Source of the DNA: Tropicibacter sp. Alg240-R139
Lineage (GTDB): Bacteria > Pseudomonadota > Alphaproteobacteria > Rhodobacterales > Rhodobacteraceae
Reading direction: 5' to 3'
DNA: 64,000 nt
Assembly: GCF_900537075.1 (NCBI RefSeq)
Contig: NZ_UNRA01000001.1
Coordinates: forward strand, 1,202,191 to 1,266,190
In this document: positions 19,091 to 28,800 of the stretch, piece after piece
How the letters are laid out: the number at the start of each line of letters is the position of its first letter
Position numbering within the stretch: position 1 is the first letter of the stretch
Notes under the pieces: model-generated
The model's input: only the letters and a program-made list of their open reading frames with translations
Told to the model about the DNA's origin: nothing
Database searches by the model: none
Made by a program: the position numbers and the translations under genes

Positions 19091-21400
19091 TTGTCTGCCT
19101 TCAGCGCCTCATTCTCGCCAGTCATTCCTGACCAGAGCCCGAGCGGCGCACGTATTGGTGCGGTCTTACTGTTGGCACTTGTCTTGGCAGCGACCGGAGT
19201 CTGGGGCCCGTTCGCCGATTTTGTCGACCGGCTGCTGATCGCGGCGGCGGGCAGCATGACGGTTATTGCCATCGGTTTGGGTTTTAGGGGAAATCGGATT
19301 GCCGGAGCGCGCTCTTTGGCGGGAGAGATGCTGGCAGGATTTATCGAAAAGGACGCAAGTCCAAGTTTTGTTACAGATGACGAAGGGATGATACTGACGC
19401 GAAACACAGCCGCCCGCGTTCGGTTTTCTGACGATCAAGCTGAAACTCTGGCTGCAACCTTGCGTTCCATCTTTGCCAATCCGTCAGCAGTATTGTTTCG
19501 CCTGCAATCGCGCGCGCGCATTGATGGCAACGCCAGCGAAGACATCGTAACCCGGCGTGGCCACATTCGGTTGAGTGTGCATGGGTTGGTCAATGGTGGT
19601 TTGTTGTGGCGCGTCGAAGAGATGACAGACAGTGCAGGCAACGGACGCAGAGGTGAGCCGGCATTTGTCCCGATGCTCACCATCGGCCGTTCAGGCTCCG
19701 TGCTGTTCATGAATGAAGCCGCACGGAGCCTGGTTGGCGAGCGCGTGAAATCCTTGGACCGATTGTTTGTTTCCACCCCGGTTGAGCCTGGAACAGTGCA
19801 GGTCATCACGACCGCAAACGGCCCCCTCTCGGTTGTTGTGGCAGAGCATGGCCGCTCGTCGGTTCGGCGCGAACTCTACTTCATGCCAGTAGAGGCGACA
19901 CCGGATGGGCCTGAAGGCGAGGAGGGGTTCAATACGTTGCCGGTCCCGATGCTTAAGATCGCGCCACATGGTGACGTGATCGAAGCCAACCGGCTGGCAG
20001 CGGAACTGCTAGGGCATCCCGTGTCCACTGGGACGCACATAAGCCAAGTCATGCAAGGTTTGGGGCGCCCGATCGCTGATTGGTTGCAGGATATGGTCGA
20101 GGGAATCGCCGCGCAAAAGTCGGAGTTTCTGCGCCTTTCGCGCAAGGACAAGGAAGTATTTGTGCAAGTCACGCTCAGTCGGATATCTGAGAATGGGAAT
20201 ACAGGACTGATTGCGGTCCTGAATGATGCCACTGAGTTGAAGACGCTTGAGGCGCAGTTTGTCCAAAGCCAGAAGATGCAGGCGATTGGTCAACTTGCGG
20301 GGGGTGTCGCACATGACTTTAATAATCTTTTAACAGCAATTTCAGGGCATTGCGATCTGCTCTTGTTGCGTCACGATCAAGGTGATCAGGACTATGGCGA
20401 TCTGGTGCAGATCAATCAAAATGCCAATCGCGCAGCCGCTTTGGTAGGGCAATTGCTTGCTTTCTCCCGCAAACAGACCCTCCGACCCGAAACCCTGGAT
20501 TTGCGGGACACACTCTCGGATCTGACCCATCTGCTCAACCGGTTGGTCGGAGAGAAAGTCACGCTGACACTTAGTCATGATCCGGTGCTGAAACCGGTCC
20601 GTGCCGACAAGCGACAACTTGAACAGGTTTTGATGAACCTGGTCGTCAATGCGCGGGATGCGATGCCACAGGGAGGCGAAATCCGGATCGAAACAGAAGT
20701 GATTCATCTGGATGACGCTCTGGAGCGCGACCGAGCAACTTTACAGCCAGGTGAGTATGTAACGGTGAAGGTACGTGATGAAGGGGATGGAATTGCCCCC
20801 GACAAAATCCAGAAGGTGTTCGAGCCGTTCTACACCACTAAACGCACTGGCGAGGGGACTGGTCTTGGTCTGTCGACCGCCTATGGGATCATCAAGCAAA
20901 CCGGTGGATACATTTTCGTCGACAGCGTTGAAGGGCAGGGGACTGAATTCATCATTTACTTCCCTGTCCATGCCGAGATGCCCAATGCAGAGGTGCAGCC
21001 AAGGGACGAGCAGAAAGTCGTACAGGCCCGTCATGGTGAGGGTGTCATTCTTTTGGTTGAGGACGAAGCACCTGTACGGGCGTTCGCCTCGCGAGCGTTG
21101 AGGTTGCGGGGGTACACGGTGCTCGAGGCGGAGTCCGCCGAAGATGCCCTCGACACTCTCAGGGACCCGGATCTGACAGTGGACATTTTTGTTACTGACG
21201 TGGTCATGCCAGGACTGGATGGTCCCACATGGGTTCGCGAAGCCCTGAAAGAGCGTCCGCATGTTCGCGTGGTGTTTGTTTCAGGCTATGCCGAAGGTGC
21301 GTTTGGTGAATCCGACCCCGATATCCCCAATTCGGTGTTTTTGCCAAAGCCCTTTTCGTTGAATCAGCTCACCGAAACCGTGCATCAGCAATTGCACTGA
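19091..21400 (+). CDS. cckA: Hybrid histidine kinase CckA
   Basis: Sensor kinase at the top of the CckA-ChpT-CtrA phosphorelay controlling cell cycle, motility and GTA production in alphaproteobacteria. 769 residues from a TTG at 19091 with GGAG seven bases upstream; a GTG at 19046 is the longer alternative. Two membrane helices at the N-terminus (IGAVLLLALVLAATGVWG and LLIAAAGSMTVIAIGLGF), PAS-like sensor regions, HisKA with LAGGVAHDFNNLLTAISGHC (His408), the ATPase boxes DEGDGIAPDKI and GEGTGLGLSTAYGI, then a receiver domain with Asp703 in VTDVVMPGLDG. A CtrA box lies upstream. Confidence 0.93.
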   Translation: MSAFSASFSPVIPDQSPSGARIGAVLLLALVLAATGVWGPFADFVDRLLIAAAGSMTVIAIGLGFRGNRIAGARSLAGEMLAGFIEKDASPSFVTDDEGMILTRNTAARVRFSDDQAETLAATLRSIFANPSAVLFRLQSRARIDGNASEDIVTRRGHIRLSVHGLVNGGLLWRVEEMTDSAGNGRRGEPAFVPMLTIGRSGSVLFMNEAARSLVGERVKSLDRLFVSTPVEPGTVQVITTANGPLSVVVAEHGRSSVRRELYFMPVEATPDGPEGEEGFNTLPVPMLKIAPHGDVIEANRLAAELLGHPVSTGTHISQVMQGLGRPIADWLQDMVEGIAAQKSEFLRLSRKDKEVFVQVTLSRISENGNTGLIAVLNDATELKTLEAQFVQSQKMQAIGQLAGGVAHDFNNLLTAISGHCDLLLLRHDQGDQDYGDLVQINQNANRAAALVGQLLAFSRKQTLRPETLDLRDTLSDLTHLLNRLVGEKVTLTLSHDPVLKPVRADKRQLEQVLMNLVVNARDAMPQGGEIRIETEVIHLDDALERDRATLQPGEYVTVKVRDEGDGIAPDKIQKVFEPFYTTKRTGEGTGLGLSTAYGIIKQTGGYIFVDSVEGQGTEFIIYFPVHAEMPNAEVQPRDEQKVVQARHGEGVILLVEDEAPVRAFASRALRLRGYTVLEAESAEDALDTLRDPDLTVDIFVTDVVMPGLDGPTWVREALKERPHVRVVFVSGYAEGAFGESDPDIPNSVFLPKPFSLNQLTETVHQQLH

Positions 21401-21412
21401 TGGCATGATGGA

Positions 21413-22006
21413 TTAGCGCGCGGACGCGTGCAGTTCGAACTCAATGGCCAATTTGCGCTCAAGCTTGTTTAAGGTTTCAGGGGATAAGGACAGCTCCATC
21501 TCGGGAGAGGTGTTTTCACGCGACAACGAAAGTTTTGTATCCAAGCGTTCCTCAAGGAACGCGTTCAATCCAGCCTGGTTTTCGTATTTGAACAGATAAG
21601 TGATGCCAGTACCATTCGGGCGTGTTTCCAGAAACTTGGACTGACTTCCCACATTCGCATAGGCCGGGCGATCCCCCTTGAGGTAGGCATCGACAAAGGT
21701 GTCAAAACTAATGTTGTGGGTGGAATTTGAATGCCCCTCCATTCCGGGTCGACGGCGATACCTGTACCAGCTGCCCAACCAGCTGAGAGGATGGCGGATG
21801 ACCGCCAATGTTTCGAGTTCAACGCCGCAAACACGGTCAAAAATTGGACGAAAGAACCGGTCATAGCGATACACAGGCGCATGTTTCAGCTCAGGGGGAT
21901 TCGCAATCACCATATCTGCGCGTGTCCGTAGCGCAGACTGATACGCTGTCGTTCCGGTTTTCGGGACTGCCAGGAAAGCCAGCCTTTCTTTGTAGAAAAC
22001 AAGCAT
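21413..22006 (-). CDS. Sulfotransferase-like protein
   Basis: 197 residues. The PAPS 5'-phosphosulfate loop is visible at the N-terminus (FLAVPKTGTTAYQSAL) and the 3'-phosphate motif further on (LAVIRHPLSWLGSWYR), so it should transfer sulfate from PAPS to an unknown acceptor. The frame begins at 22066, but the ATG at 22006 has AAGGGGC in front and places the P-loop at the usual distance from the start. It lies between cckA (convergent, 12 bases) and recA (divergent). Confidence 0.75.
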   Translation of the reverse strand: MLVFYKERLAFLAVPKTGTTAYQSALRTRADMVIANPPELKHAPVYRYDRFFRPIFDRVCGVELETLAVIRHPLSWLGSWYRYRRRPGMEGHSNSTHNISFDTFVDAYLKGDRPAYANVGSQSKFLETRPNGTGITYLFKYENQAGLNAFLEERLDTKLSLSRENTSPEMELSLSPETLNKLERKLAIEFELHASAR

Positions 22007-22128
22007 TTGCGGGGTGCCCCTTGTCGTGGTTCCTGTGCGAAAATGCCGTAAACCTGCTGTTAACACAATTCGGAAAGAGTGGGATCAGAAAGATTTTAAT
22101 TGAAATGTTCTACTTTTGATCTCATAAG

Positions 22129-22143
22129 GAACAAGAGGGGAAC
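22129..22143. promoter_or_regulatory. LexA SOS box upstream of recA
   Basis: GAAC-AAGAGGG-GAAC is a perfect direct repeat with a seven-base spacer, the alphaproteobacterial LexA site (the other strand reads GTTC-N7-GTTC). A plausible promoter, TTGAAA (22100-22105) with CATAAG (22123-22128) at 17-base spacing, lies just upstream, so LexA would sit over the start of transcription. A degenerate second box, GTTC-N7-GATC, lies at 22107-22121. Confidence 0.85.
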
Positions 22144-22199
22144 AAAGCAGTGATTGCCGCCTGCGGCAGGCTATGACAATAAGGAAGGCGAACGAGACA

Positions 22200-23270
22200 A
22201 TGGCGGATCTTCTAACAATGAGCAGCAAGCAGAACGCGGACAAACAAAAGGCGCTGGACAGCGCTTTGGCCCAGATTGAGCGGCAGTTTGGCAAGGGATC
22301 AATCATGAAGCTGGGTGATGGTAACGCCATCCAGGAGATCGAGGCCAGTTCGACCGGTTCTTTGGGTCTGGACATCGCTTTGGGTATCGGCGGTTTGCCT
22401 ATGGGACGAATTGTCGAGATTTACGGGCCGGAAAGCTCAGGCAAAACCACGCTGACGTTGCATTGTGCGGCTGAACAGCAAAAACGTGGCGGTGTTTGTG
22501 CCTTTGTTGACGCGGAACACGCGCTGGATCCGCAATATGCCCGCAAGCTGGGTGTCGATCTGGACGAACTGCTGATCTCGCAGCCCGACACCGGCGAACA
22601 GGCGCTTGAGATTACCGATACGTTGGTACGGTCCGGTGCTGTGAACATGGTTATCGTCGACTCGGTGGCGGCACTGACGCCAAAATCCGAACTTGAGGGT
22701 GATATGGGCGACAGCAGCGTCGGAGTGCAAGCCCGTTTGATGAGCCAGGCCATGCGCAAGCTGACCGGCTCGATCAGTCGTTCGAACTGCATGGTGATCT
22801 TCATCAACCAGATCCGGATGAAAATCGGCGTCATGTTCGGCTCGCCCGAAACCACAACCGGTGGCAACGCATTGAAATTCTACAGCTCGGTTCGCCTGGA
22901 CATTCGTCGCATTGGTCAGATCAAAGACCGGGACGAAGTTGTCGGCAATGCCACGCGCGTGAAGGTTGTCAAAAACAAGGTGGCACCACCGTTCAAACAG
23001 GTGGAATTCGACATCATGTATGGTGAAGGCATCTCGAAGATGGGCGAACTGCTGGACCTGGGTGTCAAAGCCGGGGTGGTTGGCAAATCGGGTTCGTGGT
23101 TCAGCTATGGTGATGAGCGTATTGGTCAAGGCCGCGAAAACGCCAAGCAATTCCTGCGCGATAACAGCCGTATTGCTCTCGAGATCGAAGATAAGATCCG
23201 CGCCGCACACGGGCTGGAATTCGACATGCCACCGGGTGAAGCCGCAGATGACGACATTCTGGAAGCGTAA
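22200..23270 (+). CDS. recA: Recombinase A
   Basis: Forms filaments on single-stranded DNA, drives homologous recombination and triggers LexA self-cleavage. 356 residues from the ATG at 22200, which follows AAGGAAGG at 22181-22188; the open frame to 22173 is rejected. Walker A is [13 protein letters not shown]; other signatures are [17 protein letters not shown] and [16 protein letters not shown]. The C-terminal tail is acidic (AADDDILEA). SOS-regulated, as shown by the box at 22129-22143. Required for GTA recipient and general recombination in relatives. Confidence 0.98.
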   Translation: MADLLTMSSKQNADKQKALDSALAQIERQFGKGSIMKLGDGNAIQEIEASSTGSLGLDIALGIGGLPMGRIVEIYGPESSGKTTLTLHCAAEQQKRGGVCAFVDAEHALDPQYARKLGVDLDELLISQPDTGEQALEITDTLVRSGAVNMVIVDSVAALTPKSELEGDMGDSSVGVQARLMSQAMRKLTGSISRSNCMVIFINQIRMKIGVMFGSPETTTGGNALKFYSSVRLDIRRIGQIKDRDEVVGNATRVKVVKNKVAPPFKQVEFDIMYGEGISKMGELLDLGVKAGVVGKSGSWFSYGDERIGQGRENAKQFLRDNSRIALEIEDKIRAAHGLEFDMPPGEAADDDILEA

Positions 23271-23448
23271 GCGACGCTGACGGGAACGGCGACAAATTCC
23301 AGATCCCAATCTACGGGGCAGAGAAAGCTCGGAACAAGGCGGCCTATGGGCCGTCTTGTTTCGTTTGCGGCATTGCAACCTGTGGACAGTCGGAAACCGT
23401 GGCGATACACCTGCACGCAAACACTTTCCCCTCCGCCGAGAGAACCTG

Positions 23449-26121
23449 ATGGCCACGCTGAACGATATCCGCTCGACCTTTTTGAACTACTTCGCCAAGC
23501 AAGAACACGAGGTGGTCGCTTCGAGCCCGCTTGTACCGCGCAACGACCCCACACTGATGTTCGTAAACTCGGGCATGGTCCAGTTCAAAAACCTGTTCAC
23601 CGGCTTAGAAGCCCGCGATTACAAACGCGCGACCACTTCGCAGAAATGCGTGCGGGCAGGCGGCAAGCACAACGATCTGGACAACGTTGGCTACACTGCG
23701 CGCCACCACACGTTTTTCGAAATGCTGGGGAACTTCTCGTTCGGGGACTATTTCAAACACGAGGCAATCGCGTTTGCGTGGAATCTGATCACCAAGGATT
23801 TCGAGATCGATAAATCGCGGCTCTGGGTCACGGTTTACCACACCGACGACGAGGCGTTCGAGATTTGGAAAAAGGTTGGTGTGCCCGAGGATCGGATTAT
23901 TCGCATCGCTACATCTGACAATTTTTGGCAGATGGGTCCGACTGGTCCATGTGGTCCCTGCACCGAGATTTTTTATGATCACGGCGATCATATTTGGGGC
24001 GGCCCTCCGGGTTCGCCGGAAGAGGACGGTGACCGGTTTATCGAGATATGGAACATCGTTTTCATGCAAAACGAGCAATTCGAAGACGGCTCGATGGTTC
24101 CGCTAGATATGCAGTCAATTGACACTGGCATGGGGCTGGAACGCATCGGCGCACTGCTGCAGGGCAGTCACGACAATTATGACACAAATCTGTTCAAGGC
24201 GTTGATCGAGGCCAGTGCTGAGGCCACCAATGTCGACCCCTATGGTGACAAGAACGTGCATCACCGCGTTATTGCGGATCACTTGCGTTCGACTTCATTT
24301 CTGATTGCGGACGGAGTAATGCCGTCAAATGACGGGCGCGGTTATGTGCTGCGCCGGATCATGCGACGCGCCATGCGCCATGCCCACCTGCTGGGTGCCA
24401 AAGATCCTGTCATGCACCGCCTGGTGCCGTCGTTGGTACAGCAGATGGGCGCCGCTTACCCGGAATTGGGTCAGGCGCAAGCGCTGATCGAGGAAACATT
24501 GCAATCGGAAGAGACCCGGTTCAAGCAGACGCTGGATCGTGGTTTGAAACTGTTGGACGATGAGTTGAACGGTTTGGACGAGGGCGCGCCGCTCTCGGGT
24601 GAGGCTGCGTTCAAGCTCTATGACACTTTTGGATTTCCTCTTGATTTGACGCAGGATGCATTGCGCGAAAATGGACGTGCCGTTGACACCGACGGTTTTG
24701 ATGCCGCCATGGCCGAGCAAAAAGCCAAGGCGCGTGCCGCATGGTCAGGGTCCGGCGAGGCTGCGGACAATGCGGTCTGGTTTGACGTGCTGGACAGTGC
24801 CAATGCCACGGATTTCCTGGGCTATGATACTGAAATGGCCGAGGGTCAGGTGATGGCTTTGGTTGTGGATGGTGCGCTGACGGACAAGATCGCCGAGGGT
24901 GAAGACGGCTGGATCATCGTAAACCAGACGCCGTTTTATGGCGAGGCCGGCGGTCAGGTAGGCGACAGCGGTTTGATCCGTCGTCTTGAAAATCGAGATG
25001 AGATTGCACTGGTCGAAGACACTAAGAAATTTGCCGAGGGTAAGATCTATGCTCACAAGGTGACGGTCGAGCGTGGCGCGATTTCCAAAGGGGATCCGGT
25101 AGAGCTGGAGGTGGATCAAAACCGCCGTTCAGCCATTCGCGCCAATCACTCGGCCACGCACCTGTTGCACGAGGCTTTGCGCGAACATCTGGGCGATCAC
25201 GTAGCTCAGCGTGGCTCGCTCAATGCGTCTGATCGCCTGCGGTTCGATTTCAGTCACGCCAAGGCGCTAACAGACGAGGAATTGAAAAAAGTGGCGACGG
25301 ATGTGAACACCTTCATCCGCCAGAATTCGACCGTGGAAACCCGAATCATGACGCCGGATGATGCCCGTGCCATTGGCGCACAAGCCTTGTTTGGCGAGAA
25401 ATACGGCGACGAGGTGCGTGTTGTATCGATGGGGCAAGCCGAGACGGGCAAAGGTCAGGATGGCAACACCTATTCGATCGAGCTGTGCGGCGGTACGCAT
25501 GTCAAACAGACTGGCGACATAGGAACTTTTGTCCTTTTGGGTGATAGCGCGTCGTCCGCCGGTGTGCGCCGGATCGAAGCGCTGACCGGTGCCGCAGCAT
25601 TCGAACACCTGTCGACCGAGGCGACCCGGATGGGCGAGATTAGCGGTATGCTGAAAGCTCAGCCTATTGAAGCAGTGGACCGTGTCAAATCTCTTATGGA
25701 TGAACGCAAGGCGCTGCAGAACGAGGTGGCCAGCCTGCGTCGTGAGCTTGCCATGGCCGGTGGTGCCGGGCAGGGCGGCGGTGCCGAGGCGCGCGAGATC
25801 AATGGCGTCAAGTTCCTGGCTCAAGCGCTCAGCGGTGTGTCGGGCAAGGATCTGCCCGCCCTGATCGACGAGCATAAAGAGCGCCTGGGATCCGGCGCGG
25901 TTCTGCTGATCGCAGATGCAGGTGGCAAGGCGGCAGTGGCGGCGGGTGTGACCAAAGATCTGACCGACACGGTGTCGGCGGTTGATCTGGTCAAGGCGGC
26001 AGTGGTCGAACTGGGCGGCAAGGGCGGCGGTGGTCGTCCTGACATGGCTCAGGGCGGCGGTAAGGATGCGTCGAACGCAGATGCAGCAATCAAGGCGGCC
26101 GAGGCGGTTCTTCAGGGTTGA
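23449..26121 (+). CDS. alaS: Alanyl-tRNA synthetase
   Basis: Charges tRNA-Ala with alanine. 890 residues from [15 protein letters not shown]; the longer frame from 23356 is not used. The class II catalytic core is N-terminal ([20 protein letters not shown]), then the editing domain with the zinc motif [11 protein letters not shown] and [11 protein letters not shown], then the C-Ala domain after a glycine-rich linker near [11 protein letters not shown]. The recA-alaS order is common in alphaproteobacteria; the 178-base gap suggests an independent promoter, though none was identified. Confidence 0.98.
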   Translation: MATLNDIRSTFLNYFAKQEHEVVASSPLVPRNDPTLMFVNSGMVQFKNLFTGLEARDYKRATTSQKCVRAGGKHNDLDNVGYTARHHTFFEMLGNFSFGDYFKHEAIAFAWNLITKDFEIDKSRLWVTVYHTDDEAFEIWKKVGVPEDRIIRIATSDNFWQMGPTGPCGPCTEIFYDHGDHIWGGPPGSPEEDGDRFIEIWNIVFMQNEQFEDGSMVPLDMQSIDTGMGLERIGALLQGSHDNYDTNLFKALIEASAEATNVDPYGDKNVHHRVIADHLRSTSFLIADGVMPSNDGRGYVLRRIMRRAMRHAHLLGAKDPVMHRLVPSLVQQMGAAYPELGQAQALIEETLQSEETRFKQTLDRGLKLLDDELNGLDEGAPLSGEAAFKLYDTFGFPLDLTQDALRENGRAVDTDGFDAAMAEQKAKARAAWSGSGEAADNAVWFDVLDSANATDFLGYDTEMAEGQVMALVVDGALTDKIAEGEDGWIIVNQTPFYGEAGGQVGDSGLIRRLENRDEIALVEDTKKFAEGKIYAHKVTVERGAISKGDPVELEVDQNRRSAIRANHSATHLLHEALREHLGDHVAQRGSLNASDRLRFDFSHAKALTDEELKKVATDVNTFIRQNSTVETRIMTPDDARAIGAQALFGEKYGDEVRVVSMGQAETGKGQDGNTYSIELCGGTHVKQTGDIGTFVLLGDSASSAGVRRIEALTGAAAFEHLSTEATRMGEISGMLKAQPIEAVDRVKSLMDERKALQNEVASLRRELAMAGGAGQGGGAEAREINGVKFLAQALSGVSGKDLPALIDEHKERLGSGAVLLIADAGGKAAVAAGVTKDLTDTVSAVDLVKAAVVELGGKGGGGRPDMAQGGGKDASNADAAIKAAEAVLQG

Positions 26122-26146
26122 CCAATTGGTCAAAAATGGGTTGGCC

Positions 26147-26176
26147 TTTCCGGCAGATCGCGTAAGCTGCCGGAAA
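26147..26176. other. Strong hairpin between alaS and the DUF1330 gene
   Basis: Ten-base perfect inverted repeat, TTTCCGGCAG and CTGCCGGAAA, separated by ten bases. There is no T-run after it on either strand, so a classical intrinsic terminator is unlikely. It ends 20 bases before the DUF1330 start and could slow or protect the alaS transcript, or be a leader structure. Confidence 0.5.
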
Positions 26177-26196
26177 ACACACTAAGGAGAAAACCC

Positions 26197-26484
26197 ATGC
26201 CCGCACTCTGGATCGCACATGTAACCGTTACCGACGCCGAAGCCTATGGCAAATATGCCGAACTGGCGGGGCCCGCGATTGCCAAACATGGCGGCAGTTT
26301 CATTGCACGCGGCGGACGGTTTGTTCAGCTTGAAGGCAAAGAGCGTCCCCGTAATGTTGTGGCTCGATTTCCAAGTGTTGATGCTGCAGTCGACTGTTAC
26401 AACTCGCCTGAATACCAAGAGGCGCTGAGCCATGCGCGCGATGCATCAGAGCGCGAATTGATGGTTGTCGAAACGTCAGAGTGA
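26197..26484 (+). CDS. DUF1330 family protein
   Basis: 95-residue dimeric alpha+beta-barrel type protein. Typical features are MPALWIAHVTVTDAEAYGKYAE at the start, the middle FIARGGRF and the closing pattern ARFPSVDAAVDCYNSPEYQEAL. The function of DUF1330 proteins is unknown. The start has AAGGAG eight bases upstream. It may be cotranscribed with alaS unless the hairpin at 26147-26176 intervenes. Confidence 0.85.
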   Translation: MPALWIAHVTVTDAEAYGKYAELAGPAIAKHGGSFIARGGRFVQLEGKERPRNVVARFPSVDAAVDCYNSPEYQEALSHARDASERELMVVETSE

Positions 26485-26608
26485 CCGCTCCTGCAGAACA
26501 ATATTTGAACCCGCTTCGGAGCACCGCGGCGGGTTCTGTTGTGTCAGGGTTGGACACAGGCGAAAAGCACGGTAAGGACAAGCAACTTATGCCTAAGGGG
26601 ATCAGGTC

Positions 26609-27454
26609 GTGAAAAAAAGAAAATTTCCCAAGATCAACGCCTTGCTGGACCCTTTGGACGTTAAGGTGATCGACCGTACGGATGAGATCGCAGAGACCGA
26701 GCGTCTAGTTGCTTTTGAACGGCGCGGAGGGTTGGAAAAGCCCGCCTACGCACTGAGCCCCGGCATGGAAGGGTTCGATATTTCCGGGCTGGTTCGGGAA
26801 TATGAAACCCACAAGGACGCGTTGGATGCATTGCATGATCCGAAGCGGAATAAGACGGGATATCGGTCAAGCAATGGGTATTATGACACGCCGGATGCCG
26901 AAGCTCTGTATTTGATGGTGCGGCGCCACCAGCCGAAACACGTGATCGAGGTTGGCTGTGGAAACTCCACCCGGATCACGCGGCAGGCTGTCATCGACGG
27001 AGGACTGAACACCAAGATCACCGCGATTGACCCCTATCCGCGCGCCGATATTGCCCATGTCGTCAATGCGTTCGAGCAGAAACGGCTGGAAGAAGTTGAT
27101 CCGGCGCTATTTGATACCTTGGGTCCAGGTGACATCCTTTTCATCGACAGCAGCCATCAAGTTCGGATGAGCAACGATGTGGCACATCTGTTCTGCCGGA
27201 TCATTCCACGGCTTGCGCCGGGTGTGGTGATTCATGTGCATGATGTCTTTTTGCCGTATGAGTACCCCAAGCGGTTCTTTTACGACTGCCCTTCATGGGC
27301 CGAGCAGTATGTGTTGCATACGTTGATTCAGACCAGCGGCTATCAATTGCTGTGGCCGGGTTACTTTTTGCAGCAGGACCGCCCCGACGCTGTCCGGGCG
27401 CTGCCATTCCTGGCCGGGGGACGGGCGCAGAGTTTCTGGATACGCAAGACGTAA
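26609..27454 (+). CDS. Class I SAM-dependent methyltransferase-like protein
   Basis: 281 residues. The SAM-binding motif is HVIEVGCGNSTRITRQA, followed by the acidic loop ITAIDPYPRADIAH and the post-motif LGPGDILFIDSSHQVRMSNDVAH. The N-terminus (about 100 residues) is basic and not part of the fold. It resembles Methyltransf_24-type enzymes found near glycan and surface biosynthesis genes; substrate unknown. Stands alone between the DUF1330 gene and a small secreted protein gene. Confidence 0.75.
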   Translation: MKKRKFPKINALLDPLDVKVIDRTDEIAETERLVAFERRGGLEKPAYALSPGMEGFDISGLVREYETHKDALDALHDPKRNKTGYRSSNGYYDTPDAEALYLMVRRHQPKHVIEVGCGNSTRITRQAVIDGGLNTKITAIDPYPRADIAHVVNAFEQKRLEEVDPALFDTLGPGDILFIDSSHQVRMSNDVAHLFCRIIPRLAPGVVIHVHDVFLPYEYPKRFFYDCPSWAEQYVLHTLIQTSGYQLLWPGYFLQQDRPDAVRALPFLAGGRAQSFWIRKT

Positions 27455-27556
27455 AATCCCGCACGCTGCCATAGTCTGGTCGAATTCCATGGTTAACATG
27501 GGATGAAGCATGGTCAGCCCGGCGCAAGAGCGGGCGCAGGTAGAGGCAGTCGAGTG

Positions 27557-28024
27557 ATGCAAGTGAAACAGGCCGTTTTGGCCGCGAGCGTACTGGCCGG
27601 CGGCGCAACCGCAGTGGATGCAGGTCCCGATCAGATATCAATCTTGCTGGGGTCACATCACGTGGGCGCAACGCGCGATTTCGAAGAGTTCAACCCCGGT
27701 GTCATTGTGACCTGGAAAGAGCTGTTGTGGCAGAACCGTTTGGATGTCGGCATCGGGATGTTTCGCAATAGCTACGGCGATGCATCTGTGGTGGCGACAA
27801 CGGCTTTTCCGTTGGTTCGTAATCAGATTTGGGGTTTGGATCTATTTGCTGCGCTGGCAACTTATCCCGGAGAGGGCGACCAGTTTAGCCATTCCATCGG
27901 CGATGTGGTGCCAATTGCGGGCCTTCAGGCCCGTTATCGCAATGTGTTTGTTCAGGCGATCCCGTCAGGGGGAAACTCGGTCGATGCTACGCTGACCTAT
28001 GGGTTGACCTTCGCGCTGGAGTGA
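27557..28024 (+). CDS. Small exported protein, possible outer-membrane beta-barrel
   Basis: 155 residues with a short signal peptide (MQVKQAVLAASVLAGGATAVDA). The mature part alternates polar and non-polar residues in short strands (SILLGSHHVGATRDFEEFNPG, DVGIGMFRNSYGDAS) and ends in LTYGLTFALE, which fits a small beta-barrel or periplasmic beta-protein. I do not recognise the family with certainty. The ATG at 27557 is used; the open frame from 27503 adds a non-signal extension. It converges on the L,D-transpeptidase gene, six bases apart. Confidence 0.65.
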   Translation: MQVKQAVLAASVLAGGATAVDAGPDQISILLGSHHVGATRDFEEFNPGVIVTWKELLWQNRLDVGIGMFRNSYGDASVVATTAFPLVRNQIWGLDLFAALATYPGEGDQFSHSIGDVVPIAGLQARYRNVFVQAIPSGGNSVDATLTYGLTFALE

Positions 28025-28030
28025 TCGCGC

Positions 28031-28624
28031 TTACATCAAGCGGACTTGGGTGCCGACTTTGACCAGCGCGTACAGCTCTTCCACGTGCTCATTATACAGG
28101 CCAATGCAGCCAGACGAGCTCTGACGGCCGATTTTGCGCGTGTCGTGGGTGCCATGCACCAAATAGGCGGGCCAGGTCAGATACATGGCGCGGGTGCCCA
28201 ACGGGTTACCTTGTGCGCCGCCGTCGATACGCACCGGCAATGAGGGATCACGTTCGCGCATGGACGCCGTTGGGGTCCAACTGGGGTTTTCCCGTTTACG
28301 CACAACTTCGGTATAGCCGCGCTTTGTCAGTTCTTCGCTCATCGGTACGGACGAGGGATAGAGGCGATAGGAACCATCATCGCCCCAGTAATGCACCGCG
28401 CGGCTGGTGATATCGGCCAGCAGGCATCCAACCCCCAGTTTTTCGAAATGATCCTCCCACCGTTGCTGCGCAAAGGACGAGATATTGCGGCGCACCGGGA
28501 TCTGTGTCTCGATCGGGGGCTCGTCTTGGGGAAAGGCATCCTGAGCGCGCAAAAGAGCTGGCGTGGACAGAGAAGCGACAACGCCCAACAGAGCGCTGCG
28601 GCGAGTGATCGTGCTGCTAGACAT
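28031..28624 (-). CDS. L,D-transpeptidase (YkuD family), Tat-exported
   Basis: 197 residues. The N-terminus has a twin-arginine signal (TRRSALLGVVASLSTPALLRAQ). The YkuD catalytic site is HGTHDTRKIGRQSSSGCIGLY, with the nucleophilic cysteine in SSGCIG and the histidine upstream. Such enzymes form 3-3 cross-links in peptidoglycan or attach lipoproteins to it, in the periplasm. Single gene, divergent from the hydrolase gene at 28801. Confidence 0.92.
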   Translation of the reverse strand: MSSSTITRRSALLGVVASLSTPALLRAQDAFPQDEPPIETQIPVRRNISSFAQQRWEDHFEKLGVGCLLADITSRAVHYWGDDGSYRLYPSSVPMSEELTKRGYTEVVRKRENPSWTPTASMRERDPSLPVRIDGGAQGNPLGTRAMYLTWPAYLVHGTHDTRKIGRQSSSGCIGLYNEHVEELYALVKVGTQVRLM

Positions 28625-28800
28625 ATGAACCTCGATTACCTGATGTTTGCGCCAAACTAGGGATTGGTTGGTATCTTTTCCATAGGGGCCGGGTTCACAT
28701 TTTCGCGGGTTGATTTGCCTTTGGACCTACATGGCAAGAATGCGCCGATGCTAATTGGCGTCGGGTGTGTTAGACTGCCTGTATTTTCAAGGAGATAATT

